DNA of 64,000 nt from Acanthopleuribacter pedis (lineage in GTDB: Bacteria; Acidobacteriota; Holophagae; Acanthopleuribacterales; Acanthopleuribacteraceae), in the NCBI RefSeq assembly GCF_017377855.1, contig NZ_JAFREP010000011.1, positions 226,141-290,140 of the forward strand, read 5' to 3'. This document shows positions 53,001 to 57,604 of the stretch, piece by piece. The notes below the pieces were generated by a model. It was given only the letters and a program-made list of their open reading frames with translations, had not been told where the DNA came from and made no database searches. The number at the start of each line of letters is the position of its first letter. Position 1 is the first letter of the stretch. The position numbers were made by a program, and so were the translations under genes.

Positions 53001-55810
53001 GGGCGATGGTTCATTTCCAACCCAATAAGTGGGGTGCACCGGCGACCATGCGCTTGGGTAGCGGCCCTGAATTGAACTTGTTCTCTGGTGATCAGGTTGC
53101 CGTTCTGGAAATGCCCAACGGCGTTTCGATGGATGTCAACCAAAACGGCAAAGTGACCGAGGTGCGTCGTCCCGGCTTGGCCGACTATCAATTTGAATAC
53201 GATCCCATGGGGCGCCTGACGCGGGTTCTGCGCGACAACCTGCCGCGCGAGACCTACGTCTACGAAAACGGTCGTTTGGAGCGAATCGATCCGGCGCCCG
53301 GCCCTTGGTCGGACCAAAAAGACGTGGCTTACGACGGCGAGCAGCGCATTGCTCAAGTCAGCAGCAATTTAGACGGCGATTCGTCGTTTGAATACACCTC
53401 GGACGACGTGACCGCCAAAGCCGCCACCACCACAACCAACCGCATTAAGCAGTACACCGACCCCAACGGCGTGGTGCAGCATTTCAGCTACGATGCCGAC
53501 GGCAATGTCACCCGCTTGGAAGTGGAAGGTGGGCCGTCGCTGGTTTATGGTTACGACAACGAAGGTCGCACCAGCTACGTCCAGGCCGACGATCTTCGCG
53601 TGAATTACAGCGATTACAACGGCGGCAATCCGAGACAGGTTCAGTGGCAATGCGACGGTTGTGACCTGGATCCGCTGATTGCGGCATGGGACGATCAAGA
53701 TCGCTTGACCGGCCTGCGCGGCGGTGGTTACGCGCTGGAACTGGATTGGTCCCAGCGACCCGACGCCGCGTTGGACCAAATCGACCGCGTTTTGCGTCAA
53801 GGGCCGCGATTCCGCGAAGTGCTGACACCCACTTACGAGAACGATCAGTTGGTATCGATTCAAATCGAACGTGCCGCCGGGGACGGGGTTTCCGACGGAG
53901 ATTGTTCCGACTGTTCGCTGCAAACCATTGTGGAGTCCTACGGCAACTTGGCTGAAAGCCTGATTGGCGGGATGTCACGATCCGTGGACGGCACCCCGGT
54001 ATTGCAACAAACCAACAACGCCGACGCGGCCATGACCGCCAGGACCGGATCGCTGGAGCGCGATGGTCAAAGCTTGGCCCTGAGCTACGACGGTGACGGC
54101 AACTTGCAGGCAACCAGCGGTATTTTTGGTGAGAACGTAACCTACGCCTACGACAATACCCGCAAGTTACGTGAAATCAGTAACCCGGAAGCCGGTAACT
54201 ATACCGAAACCTTCACCTACGACGTCTATGACCGTCGTGTGAAACGCGGCATTCGCGGCAACGGTGAACCCGCGCGTGATCTGATTTACGTCTATCAGGG
54301 CTCGCGCGTGGTTGCCGCGGGTTACCTGGAAAACGGGCTCAACCCCGTGTGGACCCACGCCTTTGGCTACGGCCCGCTCGGACCCGCCTTCGTCAAGGAT
54401 TTGACCGGATCCGGTTTTGACTACTTCATTCTGGCCGACCACTTGGGGACGCCGTTCGCCTACCATCAGGCCGATACGGGCCGAACCTATTACACGCCCT
54501 TCAACCCTTGGGGTGAGTTATTGGCGCCCCATCCGTCGCGCGGTCCCCCGCACGGTGGTTCCGGTCAAGTACCCGAATTCGGCTTTCAACTGCCGCCGGA
54601 TCAGGTGGCGGACCTGCCCGTTCAAGGCCTTTCCGGCCACGTGGCGGATGCCGAGACCGGCCTGGTCTACATGCACAACCGCTTTTATCAGCCGCGTTTG
54701 GGCCATTTTCTCAACACCGATACGCGCCCGCTGGACTTGTTCGATCCCAGTAGTTTCGACGAGCCCTACGCCTATGCGGCCGCCAACCCCATCCGTTTTA
54801 GTGATCCCGACGGTCGGGACGTGGTTCCCGGGGCGGGTTCTCACAAGTTAAGCGAGTATCTGCGCGAGAAGGGTCACCAGATTCTGACCCTGCCCACGCC
54901 CTTGGCCGACCAATGGTTTGAACGCTACGGTTATCGCCTGTACCAGAACAGAGACCAACGCACCGGCCAACTGCTGTTCTACACCGTTTTTAATACCCAG
55001 CGTCGCACCATCGACTGGTTGGTGACGCCGGAAAACGGTGGCTTGGAAGCCTTTAAAGCCGCCGGTCTGGCGCTGACGATCGATCCCTTTTTCGACCCGG
55101 CTTATGCGGCCGACTGGGAAGTCAGTACATGGATGGCTTCCAACAGTCTGTTTAGCGGCAACCTGTCCGAGTATTTCTCATTCCTGGGCGATGCTTGGGG
55201 CGAAGCCCTTACCGATCCCTTCTATTACCTCAACTTTTTGGGTGGGGGTAGGGGTAACGCCGTCCGGCCCGCCGGACCGAGGATACCGCCGCCGCGTTAC
55301 GACCTCAATCTTTCGCGACCTTCGCCGCGCGCCAGTGCGCTGCACAAACGCATCAACAGTTTGGGTGAGGCGACCCAGGCTGATGTCGCCATCCTAAAAT
55401 CGATTCGTCGCCACGGTGAACGTTTGGTTCGCGGTAAGGTGACCGGCAACAGCGATTACGTGCGCAATCAGGTACGCATGACGCGGCACCGCTTGCACCA
55501 AGGCAACCGAGCCGCGGCCGGTACACGTTTCCACAGCCTAAATTTCCACTTTGTCAAGCAGGCCAAGGCCGGCGGTTTCCTGAGGAATTTGGACATTGAA
55601 CCTCGAATCGCCGCCCCGCTGCGGAGTTTGGTGAATTTCAGGAAACCGGATTATGCTTTTGGTCGCAACAGCCGATACCAAAACTTTTACGACATCAAGC
55701 CTTTTAAAAACAGCAAAGGTCACTATGATAACACCAGTCAATTCCTGGATATCTCCTCCACCACCGGCCTCACACCGGTGCCACTTTATTACAGGTTGCG
55801 TTTAAAATGA
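38093..55810 (+). CDS. Giant exported RHS/YD-repeat protein with C-terminal toxin-like domain
   Basis: 5,905 aa. ATG 38093 overlaps the previous stop as ATGA and has GGAGGT five bases upstream. It places a 31-residue leader before a normal signal peptide (MTQHVASLFLCSLLLFAPLFAQ); ATG 38186 would start at the signal itself but has no ribosome site. Domains: about 54-640 haemagglutinin-like beta-helix; 832-1515 four 171-residue Ig-like units; regulatory-like modules near 1960 and 2405; Big_5-like near 2490 and 3140; YD/RHS repeats about 4080-5440 (YVYDDDGYLTEVRRNG, YTYDALGRLTRIRD); RHS-associated core about 5440-5575 ending in SDPDGRD (DPDG from 5571). The last 330 residues differ from the rest and carry PD (5852-5853) and DIK (5867-5869), a possible PD-(D/E)xK nuclease signature. 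A putative immunity gene follows with ATGA overlap. Confidence 0.9.
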   Translation: MKSIIRYPNNAARSFSCTKQTLSNLTFSDFCMTQHVASLFLCSLLLFAPLFAQDPPADQAPALPPERFAAAQTWLAQTASCDGDTVVVDENATVDFSADVPVYSGDADLAPYFSYEKSGDDPQNWRAVFDLGGKRLLVTNNALISVGTLPGNRPNSRVSPGLTIRTACSVQVDAGAAVRVESTHADTGALTLYARDGLSVAGTVANQVQGTWGTAGNLLLGTHTGDLHIGASGRVLLKGAQQGVADLSLLVFGDGGDLNIDGLVDAWFENGRAPEMQIISFGGRLHIDGTRVLGTEADRVVASGVSVRSVGVPVAGAVHLQAREEVRVLGYTGTRNTSAPSFTTTLNAEMRGLAATVPVTVTLTNLASGNGVQVALSVAPGAGDIEAFFANLGNEALLEALRFHGDIVNKWTLNANSVNAVGGFWMQPPGGWDLAVELGETWPQDPVHESVSFEIHAPGLTWPQLTAPQAEGWALGLLVKPPSAKTKNGVAPGIDPTTAAAMRGKNDGLMRMGLLLPAFDPARQHGTVAVKTKPNLAGATGGHITLVSQSGDLILSGYALDNGNDNNAEARVVLDAADNITLQAGVPGARLIDHAGRNGAGGTSRLRARQGGITIGSGAYLLAGGTTAPGHHWLTACTGVTNNGTVTPADADTADDSGVCAVNLSLTVTAPGEGALITVLPMTVSGSVTPDAAEVRVQGTSLGGGNAAWVTAISPDQGAQTVEVTANWNGQTQSVTRNIIVDTLPPQIVLTAPDTHLAGEELVFSWQISDAVSAVTGAVRVNGQVVSSDLIGEHRTLVPVDPAYDAVLIEIDAEDAAGHGAPTTRHTVTLNFPAPTIAIHAPADGALTNAAEVLVRGTVTPADAAVAVNGIPALVDGTTWSLTLPLTGEGPIELVAAVSSRGGSAQDAVAVTRDITPPQLNLDLPATVVRGADYAYSWSASDLSGLSETLLLRDGAVAGAVPNGSGNAVATLDENVTTIVFQLSARDAAGNQAQLERTVAIQARPVDVAITTPDEGMLTNADTVVVGGTVAPADTPVTLNGEAAAVTGSTWTHTLALSGEGDITLTATATREGVSDQDQRTIQRDITPPELELTVPTEVVRGADYAYTWTVTDAAGLSETLLARDGVSLSSEPNGGGNATATLDESVTTIVYQLSARDAAGNQAQLERTVAIQARPVDVAITTPEEGTLTNADSLVVGGTVAPADTPVTLNGEAAAVTGSTWTHTLVLTEEGAVTLTAVATREGVSDQDQRTIQRDITPPELELTVPTEVVRGADYAYSWTVSDANGLGDTLLLRAGETVATEPNGSGDATATLDETVTTLVYELTATDAAGNQAQLERTVAIQARPVDVVMTEPADGTWTNEGEITVAGTISPADTPVTLNGEDTLVTGTGWTHTLALDGEGAITLTAAATREGQSDQDQRTVVRDITPPQVTLDLPESVVAGQAIAMAWTLVETNPIVRQVIEQDGNAIQEFSDDGTTQLSVATTADQAGTVTELLVRVFDRAGNSGVASGTVQIRPNNVTLTVDQPADNARFGVLPVALAGSVDPAEAVVDVDGAPVQRDGAAWTATVAPADGEHLLTMNGTLAGAQGDSVQRTIYVDTTAPVVAIDAPARLVRGLSHTIRVTTQDASTVNRVGLRVNGTDLTEQNAGEASFEITVPDDEALTSYTLIAHGIDEFDHRGETTQTIPVIDLADLDQVVITLTSPAHRDLFDQPQQTITGTVQPADAVLTQQGQAVTTDAGGNFSYPVTLGGGVNTFLFRAQREGWLPGQAKLDLYLDNSPPVVTILSPDDGFTTNQAQIEISGTVNDLYDETPALSRGGNPVALVQGRFNESGVTLQQGANTLTYTALDRFGRSGEASITVHYQGEGPQISLDHPDQIRPGAAYQVRVGLNPAEDVTRVELFINGLSVYQGENGNEHTADAVQSGLQRAIPVLAVAHDRFGNQVQAQGTIQVSFPHYVHGRVLNDATSYPVAGASLDVISPEGTTTVTTDADGFYETYVHGFPITVNGPSAAYASLRRTMTADRDAWRVPDLRLSARGSPTSGTVQGDGFSVVLPGSAGFTEVSDQGLAALLPLGYAPVAAFELTGLATAGTLTWTLNQPLLPDGTALYFLNLEADGWRVLAVASAAGGTVTADLPAGDGSYTAALIDSWSGVVRPAVNDLVQRGADLVVPASTLADSVTIPARASILDEPQTLFTCNVATAGGLLSGSRARVWATETHDRYDQTVTGPAYPLDFFTYSYRFGSQDRPDLLGGRLNVRARIPLQQDNTQRAEIDFVSVAGGESQAGFAADAAWSFGNLDLDLSAAADGPRVAHAEFAADEGLELPPRATWLGGFHLEVGGELDRSAELSLNDINAVSVILLRREEGDPRRLYVGRLTQNNGRWTNVGTSADITQSGRYTVVALDYALCEVSGVVRYEGAPSVGAYVDHAGFPWSARGDAAGGYRLAVPHMTTPQEVTATADSPRASGSLQLPATQGQDQLTGQDIVLGLRNLTLVRHNPGADQVHVVAMPTITLEFNQPVSSDRDLLASAISLNGGGADVPLEIIAEPGRYVLRVLPLQTLAAATVHTLTVSEAMRGRDGDSLAAPAQFSFTTVQAAVPRALDLSAFYLSSESDGLYLTAPGEAFAPGTQLSVFNPETGAGVTTTLIGDSLHLAVPAVRGEAVELRATDPLGNTHQRLIGLTQTGPDTFLLGSQPFALRINDELVLRMDEVSSGFNSEVRLTAADAAGAAARIGETAALEAAPAMEFVQGFVMEPVSGPLPTFKARLMVEKELDAYNGRSMVAMTFHPGFQLAADPTRPDQLSEQTLVRFHDAFNIENGEPAGKRRFAGRNTGQGKRFNLVQMMLVIEVNAMTGTQASDPVGSQVFTGIMSSQAPLNPSEHPIYDYVNCQRAAVAVQPPLEAPPFESHGWHQDHLRSGYYPLPGTHVYGVFHPNNGPPSYRLMGVADATGRANCNYFGPIASMRAVDPATAQSVVVDIRQRGNANVSSGFSILNYHIRNAEFDPLQHQVDLGNPPPPQLRSRWEVGSLQDGAFVVDTARSEELRNNRRVVADALLQLRYTLSSSLALSLDPEPRLVVSGLPEPGDPQIEGSTITWTFPAGAVELGGVVTAAATVTSVHDTQNTLNERFMIVGNGPLPDIPGAPPFVLSVKPEDEAEDVLVGDSIAIAFSEPVKNINNTTIRLNDGTGDLALRYYDQNGTLIEGDGEAFIIYAVPVEALNFDTVHTVVVDGVTDREDTAPEEVFEASFRTTEFREVDRLNATHRTIVKGVRNLTLIVTEDWQQDHFTIDVYDTRNAYDPMATVGSYQLRKGWMDAYVRMEIFLPSELEETGTGIAAGGDEALDQIPAGSILVATWQRFPSDVSNMSFYRFNGGGFDELFDLPSIEPGLVYATAKMGSYVILGYKRFGYMAGEPIVPASTLIVDVVETMENYDAVVGAAGGNRLDFESEIQNLGLVARYPLPGDASAITTFARRENDGDFVQVKPAFLVSGYGHPAIFDFDLSELPPFPGLAMPSGDPDYDARLVARTEYVGGPHGMINYNSAVSGFAYRDPVEGFREIDLAVFTDRSVTPNQIHFYEVPREGDMSTTGIQPIKSLPFGGGLYSIALDAETGLLAVSGLDNRFSMLDVRAFLETPEAEDQSGFEHLAFMFPAEERAPSRLTFISGNLYSHDTGGRSLSRTPVAPVKYRAAGWEYMDLNDWMNPVEDGGSAATPLGSSFKYAKHMVFYATDMPLDDQAAFVMEQGSFAIEVADEADITVDVAELGGNNLYSIERTDVHGPTYSYFSTTKLRETFFSQEPNRRRLREEGFIAFELKYKIEQDGRLLAEDEAQFVVAYRYPDTRYIDAYRSMGSVDVLAAMPQVNEQDHVLSNGDPRLNLTPMRAHNSDFLFETGAFGGGMVNGQMLQAAMPVWWDVGQLSAAPHGPENAHPRLVLEQPGFFQVSFEPREEGRAARATNHLSAELVKEGANWTLTHDFSMAYVLKAKADLPDYAAVFENVNGVAGSPGAQDDPDAMRYPLLRFTPATSEAPAGFIGETILLKQEDQRWSNSLKFQTDGKAVARPLEIIETVADAGRRSATLSYENKATGRLVVGNILPDGMQLSYVYDDDGYLTEVRRNGQRPLAYVWEPLHADLKLGEFVPKRLTSISRGDAETTFTYSDAGGKKIGSITTPYGNQNLTTSRGQSGLMVGATLAAAAQSYSQGVSFAFQDNQYLSRVTQPGGNTFTLTWTRQAGDEAGVFAHFLTADSRLSQTFEYDTKGRLTKHERNGGEQSWEYQNGSPGFEMEASRFTDPSGKSFAITLNAQGRRTSADGNTFEERFSASGVVYQTTDIQGFEKKAATTRFYGLTGLGYAATNGVTTRVPISETLQDAQTSMSLNNMGDMVESTEMGVHTAFSNYDDLGRAGTMTYMGGVTYQMAYAYRDGLQVATTTETGSGQVVVKKFNDRGWLVEQSESYADQTLTYTYTYDALGRLTRIRDLAANVDRYRAVYDDDSEQPVEETDYTVTHRYTKAPDFTPRITAAVRTRFGQSRTLALVTDNMGRTVQAEEEGLGVVQFAYDAWGRVITKRLLGGDGNRQVTFTYGSDRSSSIQDGIRNITETTNILDQAGLRKRTVISGAGLDQPLTVTAMTNKIGDGGGKGFQFQEVERGAELVSSRLFSSTGEDLGGWEGDFSLLADLGSLNRWGKPTQYTGTFTRTVTYDTLGRQTRTEDSDGTVAEYRYDIYGRVIGGNNIHDQDYNVDYFSGTPMPRTLTMDGENTAGGDSVVVVDKSEGEGKTRLNTWLGDSVTVDTTAQDVSYTLAQGDASGGYQQEAASGLADQATSMTGENATYQAQNAGNTMSVDIAGSNHSVSYDAMGHIRQVRENGLVRLSVRRDADFRVTQVDNDQQSYRYHYEGGNLTRITGGPHAMTLSEHNAYGQPGRISLAGFGSLSLAYHPRGGVASVTASRFGGSDIEVTADAKGDLTGYRTGNRAMVHFQPNKWGAPATMRLGSGPELNLFSGDQVAVLEMPNGVSMDVNQNGKVTEVRRPGLADYQFEYDPMGRLTRVLRDNLPRETYVYENGRLERIDPAPGPWSDQKDVAYDGEQRIAQVSSNLDGDSSFEYTSDDVTAKAATTTTNRIKQYTDPNGVVQHFSYDADGNVTRLEVEGGPSLVYGYDNEGRTSYVQADDLRVNYSDYNGGNPRQVQWQCDGCDLDPLIAAWDDQDRLTGLRGGGYALELDWSQRPDAALDQIDRVLRQGPRFREVLTPTYENDQLVSIQIERAAGDGVSDGDCSDCSLQTIVESYGNLAESLIGGMSRSVDGTPVLQQTNNADAAMTARTGSLERDGQSLALSYDGDGNLQATSGIFGENVTYAYDNTRKLREISNPEAGNYTETFTYDVYDRRVKRGIRGNGEPARDLIYVYQGSRVVAAGYLENGLNPVWTHAFGYGPLGPAFVKDLTGSGFDYFILADHLGTPFAYHQADTGRTYYTPFNPWGELLAPHPSRGPPHGGSGQVPEFGFQLPPDQVADLPVQGLSGHVADAETGLVYMHNRFYQPRLGHFLNTDTRPLDLFDPSSFDEPYAYAAANPIRFSDPDGRDVVPGAGSHKLSEYLREKGHQILTLPTPLADQWFERYGYRLYQNRDQRTGQLLFYTVFNTQRRTIDWLVTPENGGLEAFKAAGLALTIDPFFDPAYAADWEVSTWMASNSLFSGNLSEYFSFLGDAWGEALTDPFYYLNFLGGGRGNAVRPAGPRIPPPRYDLNLSRPSPRASALHKRINSLGEATQADVAILKSIRRHGERLVRGKVTGNSDYVRNQVRMTRHRLHQGNRAAAGTRFHSLNFHFVKQAKAGGFLRNLDIEPRIAAPLRSLVNFRKPDYAFGRNSRYQNFYDIKPFKNSKGHYDNTSQFLDISSTTGLTPVPLYYRLRLK
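40586..42637 (+). repeat. Four tandem 513-bp Ig-like units
   Basis: Anchors at 40586, 41099, 41612 and 42125 are spaced by exactly 513 bp (171 residues). Units contain ITTPDEGMLTNAD, TPVTLNGEAAAVTGSTWTH and VVRGADYAYTWTV. Units 2 and 3 share long stretches identical at the DNA level, including silent positions, so they were duplicated or converted recently. Confidence 0.88.
54803..55807 (+). other. Variable C-terminal toxin-like region of the RHS protein
   Basis: This region follows the DPDG motif that ends RHS cores. The first part has a hydrophobic stretch (EALTDPFYYLNFLGGG); the second is basic (SIRRHGERLVRGKV, RMTRHRLHQGNR). Near the end KPDYAFG and FYDIKPFK are 14 residues apart, as in PD-(D/E)xK nucleases. 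No other toxin family was recognised, so nuclease activity is a hypothesis. Confidence 0.45.
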
Positions 55811-56706
55811 TTGATCAGTTTTTGAATCACGAAGGCAGGGTCCGCGAGATTCTGCCGCCTCTTTCGGATGGACCGACCGATATTAGCGCTGACAACTGGT
55901 CTAAGCGCCGGGAGGTGTTGGCCGGCCTATGGTTTGAGGATATTGTCCTGGCCGGAACACGCATTCGCCCCGATTTCATCGAATGCGTTTTTGAGCGAAG
56001 TGTTTTCCGCAAGTTGAAGGCGAAACACCATTTTTGGGGCGCCTCCAACTTGTGGAAGGATTGTGTGTTTGAAGATCTGGTGCTTGAGGAAATGATCTCA
56101 CCGCAGAATCGTTTCGAAAACTGTCGTTTTAAAAACGTCACGCTGAAACGCTACAATCCGGCTGAAACCCTATTCATCAACTGTACGTTTGAAAACGTGA
56201 AGCTGGAGGCCTTGTTCGTGCAGCCAAACCGGCGCAACCGCATGATTCGCAACCGTATGAGCGAGCTGTGGCCGTATCCCGAAATTGGTGAAATGGACAA
56301 GCGAAGGCTGTCGTTGATGTTTCGCGGCTGCCGTTTTGTCAAACCCGTGTTCACCAACTGCCTGTTGTCCCATATGTCCTTTGAGGATACGGTGTTTACG
56401 GAACCAAGCGGCCAAGGCAATCGCATGGACACGGTGGAAGGGGATAACCTGGCCTGGTTGAAGGCGGAGCAGGCGCGGCCGGGCGACGATCCTTATATGG
56501 AAGCCCTAATAAACATGATTGATGAAAAGCTGGGGGCAACCAGTTGGTCCAAGTTGCGGTTAGAGGCTTTTAGTAAAGTCAATGAAGGGAAGGCCCTAAG
56601 AAGTAACTGGCTGGATGATTTGATTAAAGGTGGTATTCCCGATAATGAATTCGACGTCATTGAAGAAATCATCGACGAATTAGCGACACGGTTCCCACCC
56701 AGCTAA
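55807..56706 (+). CDS. Pentapeptide-repeat-like protein, putative immunity protein
   Basis: 299 aa; ATG 55807 overlaps the RHS stop as ATGA, so translation is coupled. The protein has no signal peptide and should stay in the cytoplasm. Residues about 55-205 show spaced copies of the C-x-F pattern of pentapeptide-like right-handed helices: FIECVFERSVF, WKDCVFEDLVL, FENCRFKNVTL, FINCTFENVKL, FRGCRFVKPVF and FEDTVF. The last 90 residues are helical and acidic (FDVIEEIIDEL). Its position directly behind an RHS toxin-like domain is the place where immunity genes sit, and pentapeptide-repeat immunity proteins are known in polymorphic toxin systems. The assignment rests on position and fold type, not on a close named relative. 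Confidence 0.75.
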   Translation: MIDQFLNHEGRVREILPPLSDGPTDISADNWSKRREVLAGLWFEDIVLAGTRIRPDFIECVFERSVFRKLKAKHHFWGASNLWKDCVFEDLVLEEMISPQNRFENCRFKNVTLKRYNPAETLFINCTFENVKLEALFVQPNRRNRMIRNRMSELWPYPEIGEMDKRRLSLMFRGCRFVKPVFTNCLLSHMSFEDTVFTEPSGQGNRMDTVEGDNLAWLKAEQARPGDDPYMEALINMIDEKLGATSWSKLRLEAFSKVNEGKALRSNWLDDLIKGGIPDNEFDVIEEIIDELATRFPPS

Positions 56707-56908
56707 TGGGTTTCCCCGCCTGATGAAAAGGCGGATTCGCGAAAGGTAAAAGCGGTTGTCCAAGCCTTACCGTCTGGCGAGGAAATCAAACGGCGTTCTT
56801 TTCACAGATGAAACCGCCGTCCGCCCTCGGTGTGCCCAGGAGGGGCACCGGCCACCGTTCCTACGAATCCGCGGCCGGTTTGGTCTCGCGGCGGTATGCC
56901 GGCCGGGG

Positions 56909-57604
56909 TTAGGTTAGCCACGCTTGTTTGAATTTGAGGTAGCGGCGGCGGCTGACGGGAATGCGTTCGCCGTCGTCGAGTTCGACTTGGGTACCGCTCG
57001 CGACCGATTGCCAGGCGCGAATGCGGTGTTTGGGCACGATGTAGGATTTGTGAACGCGTAGCCAGGCCTTGGGTAACAAGCGTTCCAGTTGTTCCAATGG
57101 CTTGTTGTGCAGTTCCTCGGCGCCGGAAACCAGGTGCAGCTCGCTGTAGTTGTTGGCGGCTTTGATGAAGCGAATTTCTTCCAACGGCACCAGGATCAGT
57201 TCGCGGCCTTTTTTGACGGCCAGCACGCGGGTGTCGGCTTGACCGCGCTGGTTGGTGGTGAACGCGTTGAGGGTTTTGGCGATTCGGGCTTGATCAAACG
57301 GTTTGCCGATGAAATCAAACACCCCGTATTGGAACGCCTCGAAGGCGCGGTCGGTATAGGCTGAGACAACCACCGTGTGGAAGGAAGCGGCCACCGCGTC
57401 TTTGAGCAGGTCGAAACCGTCGCCACCTTTGAGGTTCAAGTCGAGGAATACCAGGCTCCAGGGCTGGGTGTGGGTGCGGGCCCGTGCCGCGGCCAGGCTG
57501 GGCACCATGTCGAGATGGTGGCGCGCCGTGCCCAATTCCGCTTTGACAAAACGGGCCAAACGCTCCGCGATGATGCGTTCGTCTTCCACGATGAGGATGT
57601 TCAT
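56909..57604 (-). CDS. LytTR-family response regulator
   Basis: 231 aa from ATG 57604. The receiver domain has E7/D8, phosphoacceptor D55 in LVFLDLNLKGGDGFDLL, and K-P in FDFIGKPFD. After a short linker the LytTR DNA-binding domain (about 130-231) reads KGRELILVPLEEIRFIKAANNYSEL, LEQLERLLPKAWLRVHKSYIV and ends RIPVSRRRYLKFKQAW; I quote only parts. Its start overlaps the stop of the upstream kinase gene as ATGA, so both are made together. LytTR regulators bind DNA as dimers at direct repeats; no such site was identified in the window. It lies beside, and convergent with, the giant operon. Confidence 0.95.
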   Translation of the reverse strand: MNILIVEDERIIAERLARFVKAELGTARHHLDMVPSLAAARARTHTQPWSLVFLDLNLKGGDGFDLLKDAVAASFHTVVVSAYTDRAFEAFQYGVFDFIGKPFDQARIAKTLNAFTTNQRGQADTRVLAVKKGRELILVPLEEIRFIKAANNYSELHLVSGAEELHNKPLEQLERLLPKAWLRVHKSYIVPKHRIRAWQSVASGTQVELDDGERIPVSRRRYLKFKQAWLT

